A stretch of 64,000 bases of DNA from Vibrio gallicus (GCF_024346875.1 NZ_AP024871.1:1-64000), one strand, 5' to 3'; positions 34,591-44,612 are shown, counted from the stretch's first letter. Translations and numbers: made by a program. Notes: generated from the sequence alone by a model not told the origin.

Positions 34591-37116
34591 TTGCTCGCAT
34601 ATATTTCCAAATTAATCGCTAGACTCGACGCGCTCAATGAGCAGCGTAAACAGCGATCTTTAGAAATGATGGATGTACGAGGTAAGCAGGTATTCTCTTC
34701 TATCCCCGTTCTACTTCATTACAATCATCCCGCTGTACCTGGTTATGTTTGTGATGATGTTGCACATGGTATTTTTGATTTCGAATTAGACCCTAATCAA
34801 CAAGACTGGATTACCGATCTTGCAAGGTCTTGTAGTGATCATATACCTAGCCCTGAACAACGCGATATCCTAGCCCTATATACCATGGGCAGCACCTCTT
34901 CAATTGGACAAAGCCTAACCAGTGATCTTGATATTTGGGTGTGTATCTCACCTCAAATGCCGGCTGACAAGCGCAGTGAATTAGCAAATAAGTGCTCAAA
35001 AATCACAGATTGGGCTCTACAGCAAGGTGTTGAAGCCAACTTCTTCTTGATGGATGACCAGCGCTTTAAACAAGCACTATCAGAGACAATGACTGGCGAT
35101 AACTGCGGCTCCTCTCAACACATGTTATTGCTTGATGAGTTTTATCGCTCAGCAATGCGCATGGCGGGGCAACGTTTGTTGTGGAACCTAGTTCCCCCAG
35201 AGATGGAAGCGTGTTACGACGACTATATAGCTCAGCTATCTGATAGCGGTGCAATAGACATTGAGCAGTGGTTGGATTTTGGTCAGCTCAATGCCATCCC
35301 TGCGGAAGAGTATTTTGGTTCTAGCTTATGGCAGTTATTTAAGAGTATTGATTCCCCTTACAAGTCCGTTCTAAAAGCTATATTGCTTGAGGCTTATTCT
35401 TGGGAATACCCTAATACACAGCTATTGAGCATTGATACTAAGCGTCGCTTCTTTGCTGGCACTCCTGATCTGTATGGTATGGATGCTTATTGTATTATGC
35501 TGGAAAAGGTGACTCGTTACTTAGAGCGCATTGGCGATCAAAAGCGCCTTGATTTAGTGCGTCGTTGTTTCTATTTGAAGACCCGTGAAAAGCTATCTCA
35601 ACAATCAAGTGTGGGATCTGTGGCTTGGCGCCGTGAGGCGATGGAAAACATGGTATCTGAGTGGGGGTGGAATCAAGACCATATCGAAGAGCTTGATACG
35701 CGCCGCAGTTGGAAGGTTGAGCGTGTTAAAGTAGTACATCACAGCCTACTTGACGCTTTAATGGTGAGCTATCGCAATCTTATTCAGTTTGCTCGCCGTA
35801 ATGACATAACCTCAGTTATCAGCCCACAAGATATCTCTATATTGGCTCGCAAGCTTTATGCTGCGTTTGAGGTTTTACCGGGCAAAGTAACGTTATTAAA
35901 TCAACAGATTGCCCAAGATTTACATGAACCCGACCTGAGTTTTATTCAGGTAGAAGACGGTGGGGCCAACCCTGCTGGTTGGTACATGTACAAGCAGCCA
36001 TTAATTGCAGAGCGGATTATAGGCCAAGCCCCGATTGAGCATCATACATCACTAAGTAAACTGGTTGCTTGGGCGTTTTTCAATGGTGTTATTACCGAAT
36101 CGACTCATCTTCACTCCGTTGTTCGTAGCGCTAATACTGATATAGATAAGCTGTATCAGATGGTCGGCGATCTTAGAAATACATTTTCTTTGCGTAAGCG
36201 TCGTCCGACGATGGAAGCACTGGCTAGCCCATGTGAAGTTAATCAACTGGCGATGTTTATTAACTTAGAAGAAGACCCAACAGAGACGCTTAGTGCCAGG
36301 CAGACCAAGAAAGAAAGCCGCAACATCAACCTTTTCTCTTGTGGTAAGGACAACAAATGCATGATCGGAAGTATCGACCTCGTATACAGAAACTCGTGGC
36401 ATGAAGTGCGAACCTTACATTTTAGGGGTGAAACTAGCGTATTAAACGCACTCACCACCATTTTAGGCAAGATGCACCAAGATGCTATGCCGCCAGAGTC
36501 TGTTGACGTGTTCTGCTACAGCAAGAACTTCCGAGGTTTGATGCGTAATTCTCTTTATCAGCTACTGGCTGAATGTATTGAAATGCGTTTGAAGCCTGTC
36601 GAGAATGAAAAACGCCGCCGATTTAAAGCGATTGGTGTTGGCGAGAAAATGTATGGTTTGTTCTTTGAGCGCCGCGGTGTATCAGTACAACAATTAGAAA
36701 ACTCGGTTGATTTTTATCAAAGCATTTCCACCAACAAGCTGACTGGTTCACCGCTGGATAAGCTTGATAAAGAAGCAAAATTTTCATTACCAGATGTGGT
36801 GAACGGCTTTGCCAGTGAAGGACTGATTCAGTTCTTTTTCGAAGATACAACCGATGGGTTCAACATCTATGTATTAGATGATGATAATAATGTTGAGGCA
36901 TACCACAGGTATAACAATGATAAAAATCATGTGATAGCTGAGGTGAACAACTTCTATACCAATGGTCAGAATAAAGAGTCAGACGAGAAAGCTAACTTTA
37001 ATCTGCCGCAGTACTATCAGATTATTCATCAGAAGGGGCAGGAAAGCTTTATCGTTCCATATCGTAGCGATAGCGAACTGCATTCAACCCCATCTGCCAT
37101 AATTGGTGCAGCTTAA
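34591..37116 (+). CDS. cyaA: Class I adenylate cyclase
   Basis: CyaA makes cAMP for CRP and is controlled by the PTS glucose component. The 841-residue product has the class I catalytic motif GSTSSIGQS followed by SDLDIW at 100-116, with the metal-binding aspartates D112 and D114, and a large C-terminal regulatory half. The start is TTG with GGAG 6-8 bases upstream; E. coli cyaA also uses UUG, which keeps expression low. The 3' end overlaps the convergent cyaY by 4 bp. Confidence 0.97.
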   Translation: MLAYISKLIARLDALNEQRKQRSLEMMDVRGKQVFSSIPVLLHYNHPAVPGYVCDDVAHGIFDFELDPNQQDWITDLARSCSDHIPSPEQRDILALYTMGSTSSIGQSLTSDLDIWVCISPQMPADKRSELANKCSKITDWALQQGVEANFFLMDDQRFKQALSETMTGDNCGSSQHMLLLDEFYRSAMRMAGQRLLWNLVPPEMEACYDDYIAQLSDSGAIDIEQWLDFGQLNAIPAEEYFGSSLWQLFKSIDSPYKSVLKAILLEAYSWEYPNTQLLSIDTKRRFFAGTPDLYGMDAYCIMLEKVTRYLERIGDQKRLDLVRRCFYLKTREKLSQQSSVGSVAWRREAMENMVSEWGWNQDHIEELDTRRSWKVERVKVVHHSLLDALMVSYRNLIQFARRNDITSVISPQDISILARKLYAAFEVLPGKVTLLNQQIAQDLHEPDLSFIQVEDGGANPAGWYMYKQPLIAERIIGQAPIEHHTSLSKLVAWAFFNGVITESTHLHSVVRSANTDIDKLYQMVGDLRNTFSLRKRRPTMEALASPCEVNQLAMFINLEEDPTETLSARQTKKESRNINLFSCGKDNKCMIGSIDLVYRNSWHEVRTLHFRGETSVLNALTTILGKMHQDAMPPESVDVFCYSKNFRGLMRNSLYQLLAECIEMRLKPVENEKRRRFKAIGVGEKMYGLFFERRGVSVQQLENSVDFYQSISTNKLTGSPLDKLDKEAKFSLPDVVNGFASEGLIQFFFEDTTDGFNIYVLDDDNNVEAYHRYNNDKNHVIAEVNNFYTNGQNKESDEKANFNLPQYYQIIHQKGQESFIVPYRSDSELHSTPSAIIGAA

Positions 37117-37427
37117 GCCCAGTCGATTTCTTCGTCGGATTGCTTATCGCACTCTTGTTTTACCAACTCAAACAGTTCTTTTCCCGTCTTAGAGCATAAC
37201 CATTTTTCATCTTGTAATGAAAAATGGTAGCCGCCAGATTTAGACGCTAACCAGATTTCTCGCATTGGTTCTTGCTTGTTGATAATAATTTGACTGCGGT
37301 CTTCAAACTCGAGAGTCATGACATTTCCGGTTATCTCAAAATCGATATCAGCACCAGATTCTTCGATGGCTTCTTCGATGATGTTCAATTGTTCATCCGC
37401 TAATTGATGAAACTCACTATCCTTCAT
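37113..37427 (-). CDS. cyaY: Frataxin homologue CyaY
   Basis: CyaY binds iron and IscS and modulates Fe-S cluster assembly. The 104-residue product has the acidic N-terminal helix (FHQLADEQLNIIEEAIEESGADIDFE) and the frataxin beta-sheet segment REIWLASKSGGYHF. It converges with cyaA with overlapping stop codons, the same arrangement as in E. coli. Confidence 0.96.
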   Translation of the reverse strand: MKDSEFHQLADEQLNIIEEAIEESGADIDFEITGNVMTLEFEDRSQIIINKQEPMREIWLASKSGGYHFSLQDEKWLCSKTGKELFELVKQECDKQSDEEIDWA

Positions 37428-37499
37428 GTGCTGTTCCTATTGCTTTTCTTTACGTTGGTGCGATTATAGAGGGATACTTAAAAATATCACTCAAGTGCT

Positions 37500-37628
37500 A
37501 TGAAAAAAATTATAACGCTATTATGCCTTGGTTCTGCATTAGTTCTAGCAGGCTGTGGCCAAACTGGGCCTTTGTACATGCCAAAGGACGCAACGCCTCA
37601 ATCACCTCAAGAGCAACCGGCGCAATAG
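37500..37628 (+). CDS. lptM: LPS-assembly lipoprotein LptM (YifL)
   Basis: This 42-residue gene is easy to miss. It encodes a lipoprotein signal peptide with lipobox LAGC (Cys19), followed at once by GQTGPLYMP, the conserved LptM motif. In E. coli LptM binds LptD/LptE at the outer membrane and promotes LptD disulfide maturation. The C-terminal tail is Pro/Gln-rich. It lies between cyaY (divergent) and lysA, and ends 20 bp before lysA, exactly the E. coli-type context (cyaY-yifL-dapF). Confidence 0.93.
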   Translation: MKKIITLLCLGSALVLAGCGQTGPLYMPKDATPQSPQEQPAQ

Positions 37629-37648
37629 TCAGTAGTAAGGATTAACTT

Positions 37649-38902
37649 TTGGATTATTTCAATTTTAAGGACGATGGGTTGTTGTGGGCAGAAGATGTCA
37701 CTCTGACTCAAATCGCACAACAATTCGGAACCCCAACATACATTTATTCTCGAGCTACGCTCGAGCGTCATTGGAATGCATTTGACCAAGCTGTAGGTGA
37801 ATTCCCTCATTTGGTATGTTACGCGGTTAAGGCTAACTCAAATATTGGTGTATTGAATGCGCTAGCACGCTTAGGTTCCGGTTTTGATATTGTATCTCGC
37901 GGTGAATTGGAGCGTGTGATCGTCGCGGGTGGTGACCCAGAAAAAGTGGTCTTCTCCGGTGTTGGCAAGACGGAACCCGAGATTCAGCGTGCATTAGAAT
38001 TAAAGATTAAGTGCTTTAATGTTGAGTCAGAGCCAGAGCTTGACCGCATTAATCAGGTTGCAGCTCAAATGGGTGTTAAGGCACCAATCTCACTTCGTAT
38101 TAACCCTGATGTTGATGCGAAAACGCACCCTTATATTTCAACAGGGCTTCGTGACAATAAATTCGGGATTGCATTTGACCAAGCATCACGCGTTTACCAG
38201 ATAGCGAAAGGCTTACCGCACCTCAATGTGGTAGGTATTGATTGCCATATAGGCTCTCAGCTAACGGAGATGGAACCCTTTATTGATGCTGTAGATCGCC
38301 TATTAACCCTGATTGATGGTTTGAAAGCTGAAGGTATCGATATTAAGCACCTTGATGTTGGTGGTGGTTTAGGTGTGGTATACCGAGATGAACTGCCTCC
38401 TGGCCCGTCGGACTATGCTAAAGCACTATTGGCTCGCCTGCACAATCACCCAGAGCTTGAGCTTATCTTCGAACCTGGTCGTGCTATTGCCGCTAACGCC
38501 GGTGTACTGTTGACTAAGGTTGAGTTTTTAAAGCATACGCCAGACAAGAACTTTGCAATTATTGATGCCGCCATGAATGACTTAATGCGTCCTGCTTTGT
38601 ATCAGGCATGGCAAGATATCGTGCCGGTTAAACCTCGTGATGGTGAGGCGAAAACTTACGATATAGTAGGACCAATATGTGAAACAGGGGATTTCCTTGG
38701 TAAAGATCGCAGTTTAGTCTTGCAACAGAATGACCTATTGGTGGTTCGCAGTGCTGGTGCATATGGTTTTACCATGTCCTCAAACTATAACTCTCGTCCT
38801 AGAGTGGCGGAAGTTATGGTTGATGGTGACAAAATCCATCTAGTTCGCCAGCGTGAGAGCCTAGAGAGTTTGTGGCAGTTAGAGAGCCTTCTCCCGGAGT
38901 AA
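37649..38902 (+). CDS. lysA: Diaminopimelate decarboxylase
   Basis: LysA converts meso-diaminopimelate to L-lysine, the last step of lysine synthesis. The 417-residue product is a fold-type III PLP enzyme with the cofactor lysine K61 in CYAVKANSN, the HIGSQ motif, the phosphate-binding glycine cluster DVGGGLGV, and the active-site CETGDFL near the C-terminus. The start is TTG with AAGGA 8 bases upstream. It is followed 9 bp later by dapF, so synthesis and use of meso-DAP are co-transcribed. Confidence 0.97.
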   Translation: MDYFNFKDDGLLWAEDVTLTQIAQQFGTPTYIYSRATLERHWNAFDQAVGEFPHLVCYAVKANSNIGVLNALARLGSGFDIVSRGELERVIVAGGDPEKVVFSGVGKTEPEIQRALELKIKCFNVESEPELDRINQVAAQMGVKAPISLRINPDVDAKTHPYISTGLRDNKFGIAFDQASRVYQIAKGLPHLNVVGIDCHIGSQLTEMEPFIDAVDRLLTLIDGLKAEGIDIKHLDVGGGLGVVYRDELPPGPSDYAKALLARLHNHPELELIFEPGRAIAANAGVLLTKVEFLKHTPDKNFAIIDAAMNDLMRPALYQAWQDIVPVKPRDGEAKTYDIVGPICETGDFLGKDRSLVLQQNDLLVVRSAGAYGFTMSSNYNSRPRVAEVMVDGDKIHLVRQRESLESLWQLESLLPE

Positions 38903-38911
38903 GTAAACAGA

Positions 38912-39742
38912 ATGCACTTTCATTTTTCCAAGATGCACGGATTGGGCAACGACTTTATGGTGGTTGACTGCATTACCCAAAACATCTTTTTTTCCCCTGA
39001 CCTTATACGTCGTTTGGCGGATCGCCATACCGGAGTAGGCTTCGACCAGTTATTAGTTGTCGAAGCTCCCTATGATCCAGAAACTGACTTCCACTATCGC
39101 ATTTTTAATGCTGATGGCTCCGAAGTGGAACAATGCGGCAACGGTGCGCGTTGCTTTGCTCGTTTTGTGACGATGAAAGGGTTAACCAATAAGTACAGCA
39201 TCCGAGTGAGTACTAAGAAAGGTAAGATCCTTCTACAGCTAGAGGGTGACGATCAGGTTGTGGTAAATATGGGTATCCCCGAATTTGAGCCAAGCAAGAT
39301 CCCTTTTAAGGCCAAGCAAGCGGAGAAGACGTATATCCTCAGAGCAGGCGAGCACACCCTGTTTTGCGGGTCAGTAAGCATGGGTAACCCTCATGTAGTA
39401 ACCACTGTTGATGATGTTGCAACCGCAAATGTTGAACAAGTAGGCCCTTTACTAGAAAATCACGAACGCTTTCCTGAGCGTGTTAACGCGGGCTTCATGC
39501 AAATAAAGAGCAGAGATAGCATTGCTCTTCGTGTTTATGAGCGTGGGGTTGGGGAGACTCAAGCGTGTGGTACTGGAGCATGTGCTGCGGTTGCTATTGG
39601 TATTCAACAAGGCTTACTTGATTCGTCCGTTGAAGTATCTTTGCCTGGTGGACAGTTAAGGATTGACTGGCAAGGGGAAGGAAAACCGTTATACATGACT
39701 GGCTCTGCCACTCATGTGTTTGATGGTCAAATAAGTTGCTAG
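38912..39742 (+). CDS. dapF: Diaminopimelate epimerase
   Basis: DapF converts LL- to meso-diaminopimelate, for lysine and for peptidoglycan. The 276-residue product has the two catalytic cysteines, C75 in EQCGNGARC and C219 in QACGTGACA, in their conserved settings, and opens with the family's KMHGLGNDF. It lies in the lysA-dapF-DUF484-xerC-yigB operon. Confidence 0.98.
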   Translation: MHFHFSKMHGLGNDFMVVDCITQNIFFSPDLIRRLADRHTGVGFDQLLVVEAPYDPETDFHYRIFNADGSEVEQCGNGARCFARFVTMKGLTNKYSIRVSTKKGKILLQLEGDDQVVVNMGIPEFEPSKIPFKAKQAEKTYILRAGEHTLFCGSVSMGNPHVVTTVDDVATANVEQVGPLLENHERFPERVNAGFMQIKSRDSIALRVYERGVGETQACGTGACAAVAIGIQQGLLDSSVEVSLPGGQLRIDWQGEGKPLYMTGSATHVFDGQISC

Positions 39743-39751
39743 GAAATTAAT

Positions 39752-40465
39752 TTGCATACAGTGGAACAAAAAATATCAGAGTCTGAGTTTAATGCTCTGT
39801 TAGTTGAAGAGTTTTTAGTAAATAACCCAGATTTTTTTATCGGTAGAGAGGCACTTCTTGATAGCTTGAGCCTCTCTCATCATGAGAAGGGTGTTATCTC
39901 TTTGGTTGAATTGAAGCTTCAGCGCCAAAGGGAGCAGCTTAAAGCTGTAGAATCAGAACAAGAAAAACTTATAAAGTTGCTTGAACACAATGATCATACG
40001 CTTAGATGCTTTATGGAGGCTGAAAAGCGTATGTTAGCCGCGGATTGTGGAGAGCAAGTGTATTGCGCTCTTGAGGCTTGTGCAAAACGATTGGGTTTGC
40101 ATGCGACCTTAGGGCTTCAAGATCATGCTCACTCTGCGGTGAATATTGGCCATCAACAATGGCAACTATTTCAAAAGCAATATTTAGTTGATCGCGGTGT
40201 GTATCTAGGGCGCTTGAAGCGCAGCGATAGAGAACTAATTCTAGGAGAAAAAGCGGCTGAATTTGAGCTGGGTTCTTTGGTAGTTGTTCCTTTCGATCAT
40301 TCAGGTGTAGAAGGCTTCTTGTGTTTCTATAGTGATGATGGCGGTCATTTTGAACCAAGCCAAGATACTCTTTATTTAAGCCATCTTGCTACAGTTATGG
40401 CCCATCAACTTAGCCGATTACCTTGGCTAAAGGTTCAAGCCCTGCATGCCGAATCCAGTAGCTGA
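39752..40465 (+). CDS. DUF484 family protein
   Basis: This 237-residue protein belongs to DUF484 (E. coli YigA), a GAF-like family with unknown function found between dapF and xerC. It has an N-terminal helical segment ([12 protein letters not shown]), a short coiled coil (about 50-80) and a GAF-like C-terminal domain ending in [15 protein letters not shown]. The start is TTG with AGGAAA upstream. Its last 20 bp overlap the xerC start, which implies translational coupling. Confidence 0.9.
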   Translation: MHTVEQKISESEFNALLVEEFLVNNPDFFIGREALLDSLSLSHHEKGVISLVELKLQRQREQLKAVESEQEKLIKLLEHNDHTLRCFMEAEKRMLAADCGEQVYCALEACAKRLGLHATLGLQDHAHSAVNIGHQQWQLFQKQYLVDRGVYLGRLKRSDRELILGEKAAEFELGSLVVVPFDHSGVEGFLCFYSDDGGHFEPSQDTLYLSHLATVMAHQLSRLPWLKVQALHAESSS

Positions 40466-41366
40466 GTCTTTACAATGCCGCATTGACGCATTTATTGTTC
40501 ACCTCACGCATGAGCGTGGGTTGAGCAATCATACCCAATCTAACTACCAAAGGCAGTTAACTATTATTGCTGAGCAGCTTTCCAGTTTAGGGATTGTTGA
40601 ATGGCACCTGGTTGATACAGCTTGGGTGCGTCAAATTGCCGCTAAGGGAGCTCGGCAAGGTCTAAAGCCAAATAGCTTAGCGACACGCCTTTCTTGTTTA
40701 CGCAGCTTTTTTGATTTTTTAGTGCTAAAAGGTGTAATGAAAGCAAACCCAGCGAAAGGGGTTAGTTCACCACGTAGCCATAAGCGATTGCCTAAAAACC
40801 TCGATGTAGATCAAACCAACCAGTTACTAGAGATAGACATGAGTGACCCTCTGGCGATTCGTGATCGTGCGATGATGGAGTTGATGTACGGTACTGGAAT
40901 GCGCTTATCTGAGATAGTTCAACTAGATGTTGATAACATCTCAGGAGGACGTGGTGAGATCCGCGTTATTGGTAAGGGAAACAAAGAGCGAATCGTTCCT
41001 TTTAGCGGACAGGCAAAAGAGTGGGTAGAGCGCTGGTGTCAAGCTAGGCCGCAACTTTTAAAGCAACATGATCCTGCGTTATTTATCTCGAAACTGGGCA
41101 AGCGAATATCGCACCGTAATGTACAAAAACGGATGGCGGAATGGGGAATAAAGCAAGGCGTGTCTAGTCATGTGACACCACATAAATTGAGGCACTCTTT
41201 TGCAACACATATCCTAGAATCCAGTGGGAATTTACGCGCGGTGCAAGAGATGCTGGGCCATGAAAGCCTTTCAACTACTCAGATCTATACTCATTTGGAT
41301 TTTCAACATCTAGCTCAGGTGTATGACAAAGCCCACCCTAGAGCCAAGAAGAAGCGAGAAGAATAA
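40446..41366 (+). CDS. xerC: Site-specific tyrosine recombinase XerC
   Basis: XerC acts with XerD at dif to resolve chromosome dimers. All catalytic residues are present: R153 (GTGMRLSE), K177, H246 and R249 (HKLRHSF), H272 (LGHESLS) and the nucleophile Y281. The 306-residue length and the location after dapF-DUF484 match XerC rather than a phage integrase. It overlaps DUF484 by 20 bp and abuts yigB. Confidence 0.97.
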   Translation: MPNPVAESLQCRIDAFIVHLTHERGLSNHTQSNYQRQLTIIAEQLSSLGIVEWHLVDTAWVRQIAAKGARQGLKPNSLATRLSCLRSFFDFLVLKGVMKANPAKGVSSPRSHKRLPKNLDVDQTNQLLEIDMSDPLAIRDRAMMELMYGTGMRLSEIVQLDVDNISGGRGEIRVIGKGNKERIVPFSGQAKEWVERWCQARPQLLKQHDPALFISKLGKRISHRNVQKRMAEWGIKQGVSSHVTPHKLRHSFATHILESSGNLRAVQEMLGHESLSTTQIYTHLDFQHLAQVYDKAHPRAKKKREE

Positions 41367-42083
41367 GTGCGATTCTACCGAGGATTAAAGCCAGTTAGTG
41401 CGATGACATTCGACCTAGATGATACTCTCTATGATAATCATCCTGTAATTCGAGCGCTTGAGCATCAGCTCAAAAACTGGTTGGAATCACGTTACCCTAA
41501 CCTTGCACGCTTTAGTGGTGAAGATTGGTTTGGGTTTAAACAGCAAGCCATTAACAAGCAACCTGAATTAAGGCACGATGTTACCAAAGCGCGAACAGGG
41601 CAATTGTTTCTCGCCTTCAAGGCGATCGGTTTGGATTGTGATGCTACCTCTCAAGCGATAACCGATACCATGCAACAGGTCTATGTATTACGAAATCAGG
41701 TGACGGTTCCCCATAGCTCATTGCACACACTGCAGCAGCTTAGCAACGCAATGCCTTTAGTTGCGATTACCAATGGAAATGTTGACCTGCAACAGATTGG
41801 TATTGATGGGTATTTTCAACATGTTTTAAAGGCGGGGGAATCGGGAAGAGCCAAGCCTTTCTCTGATATGTTTGATAAGGCGTGTACCGCTCTTGAATTG
41901 CAACCTCAGCAGGTATTGCATGTGGGAGATCACCTAATTAGTGATGTTGCTGGAGCTAAGCGAGCTGGTCTACAAGCTGCATGGTTTAACGATAAGCCTC
42001 GAACCTTGATCACTGCCTCGAAACTATCGCTATTACCGGATATCGAGATAAATAGCATCCCAGAACTACTCGACCTAATTTAG
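41367..42083 (+). CDS. yigB: HAD-family phosphatase YigB
   Basis: This HAD-superfamily hydrolase acts in E. coli on FMN/5-amino-6-ribitylamino-uracil phosphate in riboflavin synthesis, among other substrates. The 238-residue product has motif I FDLDDTLYDN, motif II AITNGN, and motif III/IV GESGRAKP and HVGDHLISDVAGAKRAGL. The start is GTG immediately after the xerC stop. Its 3' end overlaps the convergent DTW gene by 9 bp. Confidence 0.92.
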   Translation: MRFYRGLKPVSAMTFDLDDTLYDNHPVIRALEHQLKNWLESRYPNLARFSGEDWFGFKQQAINKQPELRHDVTKARTGQLFLAFKAIGLDCDATSQAITDTMQQVYVLRNQVTVPHSSLHTLQQLSNAMPLVAITNGNVDLQQIGIDGYFQHVLKAGESGRAKPFSDMFDKACTALELQPQQVLHVGDHLISDVAGAKRAGLQAAWFNDKPRTLITASKLSLLPDIEINSIPELLDLI

Positions 42084-42641
42084 TTTGTGACCGCATCGAT
42101 CTGCCTGAAATACCTTTAAGTAGTGTTCAAAAAAGCGCTCTAGTTTTTGGGTGCTATGCGTCCCTTCATGGGTGGCGACTAAAGCTGACCCTACTTCAAA
42201 GGTGCATAGGTTTCCTTGTTCTTGATTTCGCCTAAGGGTGTATTGTGAAAGCCTATTACTCTCAATATGCACCTGACTTAGCTGCTGCAACCATGGACTT
42301 TGCCGCCACATTTTCTTAGCTTCTTGCCAGGTTGCATCCAATATTATGTAGAGTACCTTGTTTGGCTCATCGTGAGTTAAAGGGGCACTCGTGTTGCTGG
42401 GAAATAGCAGTTTAACATTATCGTGCTCAGCTATTCGCGTCAGCAGCTCTGCTGGGGGTTCGGTACGACTCCATTGGTAATGAGTCGCTCCAACAAGGCT
42501 TTTAGTTAATAGTTTTCCAGTATTGGTTGCCCTTTGCAGCTCATTTGGATGATAGAGAATGACTAACTCAAAACCGATGTTAACTTGAGGCAATTGCTCA
42601 CAAACACAGTTGTGCGCAAACCCACATTGTTGGCAGCTCAT
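42075..42641 (-). CDS. DTW-domain tRNA-uridine aminocarboxypropyltransferase family
   Basis: The 188-residue product belongs to the DTW family, whose E. coli member TapT makes acp3U in tRNA from SAM. It has four N-terminal cysteines (C3, C6, C12, C14) that probably bind zinc. The signature segment reads LDATWQEAKKMW, so the eponymous D-T-W appears as D-A-T-W. It is shorter than TapT. Which of several paralogous tRNA sites it modifies is unknown. Confidence 0.82.
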   Translation of the reverse strand: MSCQQCGFAHNCVCEQLPQVNIGFELVILYHPNELQRATNTGKLLTKSLVGATHYQWSRTEPPAELLTRIAEHDNVKLLFPSNTSAPLTHDEPNKVLYIILDATWQEAKKMWRQSPWLQQLSQVHIESNRLSQYTLRRNQEQGNLCTFEVGSALVATHEGTHSTQKLERFFEHYLKVFQADRCGHKLN

Positions 42642-42651
42642 ATTCTAATAC

Positions 42652-43653
42652 CTATTTTTTATTAAGGGTTAAGCCATTGCCAATCAAGGGGTAATCTATG
42701 CCATTGATGGTTTCAGTTTTGGTAGATAACTGTTGCCCATCTTTAGTAAATTCACGCGTCGCAATTAACCTCTGGCCTTGATAACTCACATTGGTAGCCT
42801 GAAGCAAACCATTGTGTAGAACCTGCCAGAAACCGTGTTCGACAATATCGGCACTGCCATCAGCGTAGCTGTAGCGAGTTTCGGATGTATGGTCTTGGTT
42901 TAGGGTTAGAGTGGTGGTGGTGCCACCTTCTTGAGTTTGCGAGTAAGAACCTACAACCTGAGATTTAGTGTGGTTGTTTTGGGTGCTACAGCCTTTCCAG
43001 TTTTTTCCTGAAATAGTAAGTGATGCCGTAGCGCCGTAGATTGAATCGCTCATAGTGTCGCTACATAGCTTCTTATCTATGTTTAATTGGCCATCTTTAA
43101 ATTTGATACGGGACTGAGTTAAATCTTGCTCCAGACTCGTAATGGCAAATTGCTGAGGCTGTGCTTGTATTGAAGATAGTGTCAGTGACTTTTCATTGTA
43201 AGTAGCGCTCCAAGATGGCTCATTGCCAAAAGCACGGTCAGGCTTTGCTGGGAGATCGCAGCGTTGTTGATTTTCTGCGCTCACCATATTTAATTCGGTA
43301 ACGATAAATTGAGCTGAGTATTGCTCAGAAAACCCAACCTCAGTCGGCTTGAAGTAGCCAAACACTTCCGCATAAACCGGTTGATAAGGCTGATTAGTTA
43401 AACCTGAAATAGACTGCTGCAATTGAGGTTCAACATCGACCCAAAAGCTGTTCTGGCTACCACAGGGCTGGATGGTTCGAACCTCATGTCCAAGCACGAG
43501 TTGTCCCTTAAGTAGGATGCGAGCAGGGCCTGAGTTATCAATTGTAACTGCTTGAGTCTGGTTAGAGACTGCTTTGGCAGGTGGGGTAGGAGTCTGACTA
43601 CAACCCAACATAAATAAGCTTGGGATAAGAGCTACCCAATAACGCATTTTCAT
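42652..43653 (-). CDS. Lipoprotein with COG3650-like and NlpE-like regions
   Basis: A signal peptide ends in the lipobox MLGC. The first half resembles COG3650-type lipoproteins by the segment FGNEPSWSATY and a paired-cysteine arrangement. The C-terminal part (VVGSYSQTQEGGTTTTLTLNQDHT) resembles the beta-barrel of NlpE/copper-resistance lipoproteins but lacks the CXXC motif of NlpE. The frame extends to a TTG at 43659; ATG 43653 has the better-spaced AGG. Function is unknown, with envelope stress sensing a guess from the NlpE likeness. Confidence 0.65.
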   Translation of the reverse strand: MKMRYWVALIPSLFMLGCSQTPTPPAKAVSNQTQAVTIDNSGPARILLKGQLVLGHEVRTIQPCGSQNSFWVDVEPQLQQSISGLTNQPYQPVYAEVFGYFKPTEVGFSEQYSAQFIVTELNMVSAENQQRCDLPAKPDRAFGNEPSWSATYNEKSLTLSSIQAQPQQFAITSLEQDLTQSRIKFKDGQLNIDKKLCSDTMSDSIYGATASLTISGKNWKGCSTQNNHTKSQVVGSYSQTQEGGTTTTLTLNQDHTSETRYSYADGSADIVEHGFWQVLHNGLLQATNVSYQGQRLIATREFTKDGQQLSTKTETINGIDYPLIGNGLTLNKK

Positions 43654-43686
43654 AATCAACCTGCCAAATTTATAAATCTAGAAAGG

Positions 43687-44514
43687 CTAGTTTAACAGGT
43701 GTTGCTTGAGATAGTGAGCCACTGCATCATCTTCGTTACTTCCGATCACTGGGTTGTTTGGCAGTGCGGCTTTTACTTTGGGGTGCGCAGTTTGCATGAT
43801 ATTACCAATCTTAGCCGCAGCGAGCATTTCTGCATCATTCATCCCATCACCAAATGCGATGCAGTTCGCAAGCTCTTTACCTAGGCTGTTGGCTACCACT
43901 TCAAGAGCGTGCCCCTTGGATACTGAGCCAGCCATGACTTCTAAGCACCATGGTGTGGAAAAGGCAATATTGAGCTGATCGCCAAACTGCTGATTTAACT
44001 GATCTTCAAAGTTAGCTAAGTGCTCATGACTTTCATGGGTAAAAAACAGTTTAGCTATGTTCTGTTTTGGAGCATTGTCTTGGGAAAAAACCTTAAATTT
44101 AAAGCCAGATTGCTTACTAAAAGATAGGATTTTTTCATCGGCTTTATTTACCCACCATTGCTCATTCTCATAGATATGAATCATGATTTCTGGGTCTTGG
44201 CGAATGGTGTCAACAATGCCTTGTACGAGCGAAGCGTCAACATTCTTGCTGTACATAAGATTGTCATGCTGGTCGTGTACTCGGGCTCCGTTGGAGGTGA
44301 TCATATATGCGGGAATACCTGCGGTTTCTCGAATATAAGATACATCTACGTGATTACGTCCTGTGGCAAAGATAAAGGTATAACCCTGCTGATGTAATTG
44401 CTTCAATGTTTGCTTGGTAAATTCAGATAGCTGGTGGTTGGGGGATAACAGTGTTCCATCTAAGTCTGATGCGACAATTGAAATATCTTCAAATACATTG
44501 GCGTTGTGGGTCAT
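43687..44514 (-). CDS. yigL: Cof-type HAD phosphatase (YigL-like)
   Basis: This 275-residue product is a Cof/HAD IIB phosphatase. Motif I is SDLDGTLLS, motif II ITSNGA, and the motif III/IV region contains KGHALEVVA and FGDGMNDAEML. E. coli YigL sits next to pldB and dephosphorylates pyridoxal phosphate and sugar phosphates; the neighbourhood is the same here. The substrate in this organism is inferred only. Confidence 0.85.
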   Translation of the reverse strand: MTHNANVFEDISIVASDLDGTLLSPNHQLSEFTKQTLKQLHQQGYTFIFATGRNHVDVSYIRETAGIPAYMITSNGARVHDQHDNLMYSKNVDASLVQGIVDTIRQDPEIMIHIYENEQWWVNKADEKILSFSKQSGFKFKVFSQDNAPKQNIAKLFFTHESHEHLANFEDQLNQQFGDQLNIAFSTPWCLEVMAGSVSKGHALEVVANSLGKELANCIAFGDGMNDAEMLAAAKIGNIMQTAHPKVKAALPNNPVIGSNEDDAVAHYLKQHLLN

Positions 44515-44542
44515 ACCTTTTCTCTTATTTTAGGAGCATAAA

Positions 44543-44581
44543 AGGCTCGATAGAGCCTGAATTAAGTTATGCAGAACTACA
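44543..44581 (-). promoter_or_regulatory. Two small hairpins upstream of yigL
   Basis: AGGCTC/GAGCCT (44543-44548 with 44553-44558) and AGTTATG/CATAACT just beyond it lie 30-70 bp upstream of the yigL start. They could be leader structures or operators; nothing decides this. Confidence 0.3.
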
Positions 44582-44612
44582 TAACTGGTAGTTATTTTAC
44601 GTCAGTAACGGT

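Noticed and set aside
40446-41366. Phage-type integrase marking a mobile element
   Set aside because: Context (dapF-DUF484-xerC-yigB), length and catalytic layout identify the housekeeping XerC.
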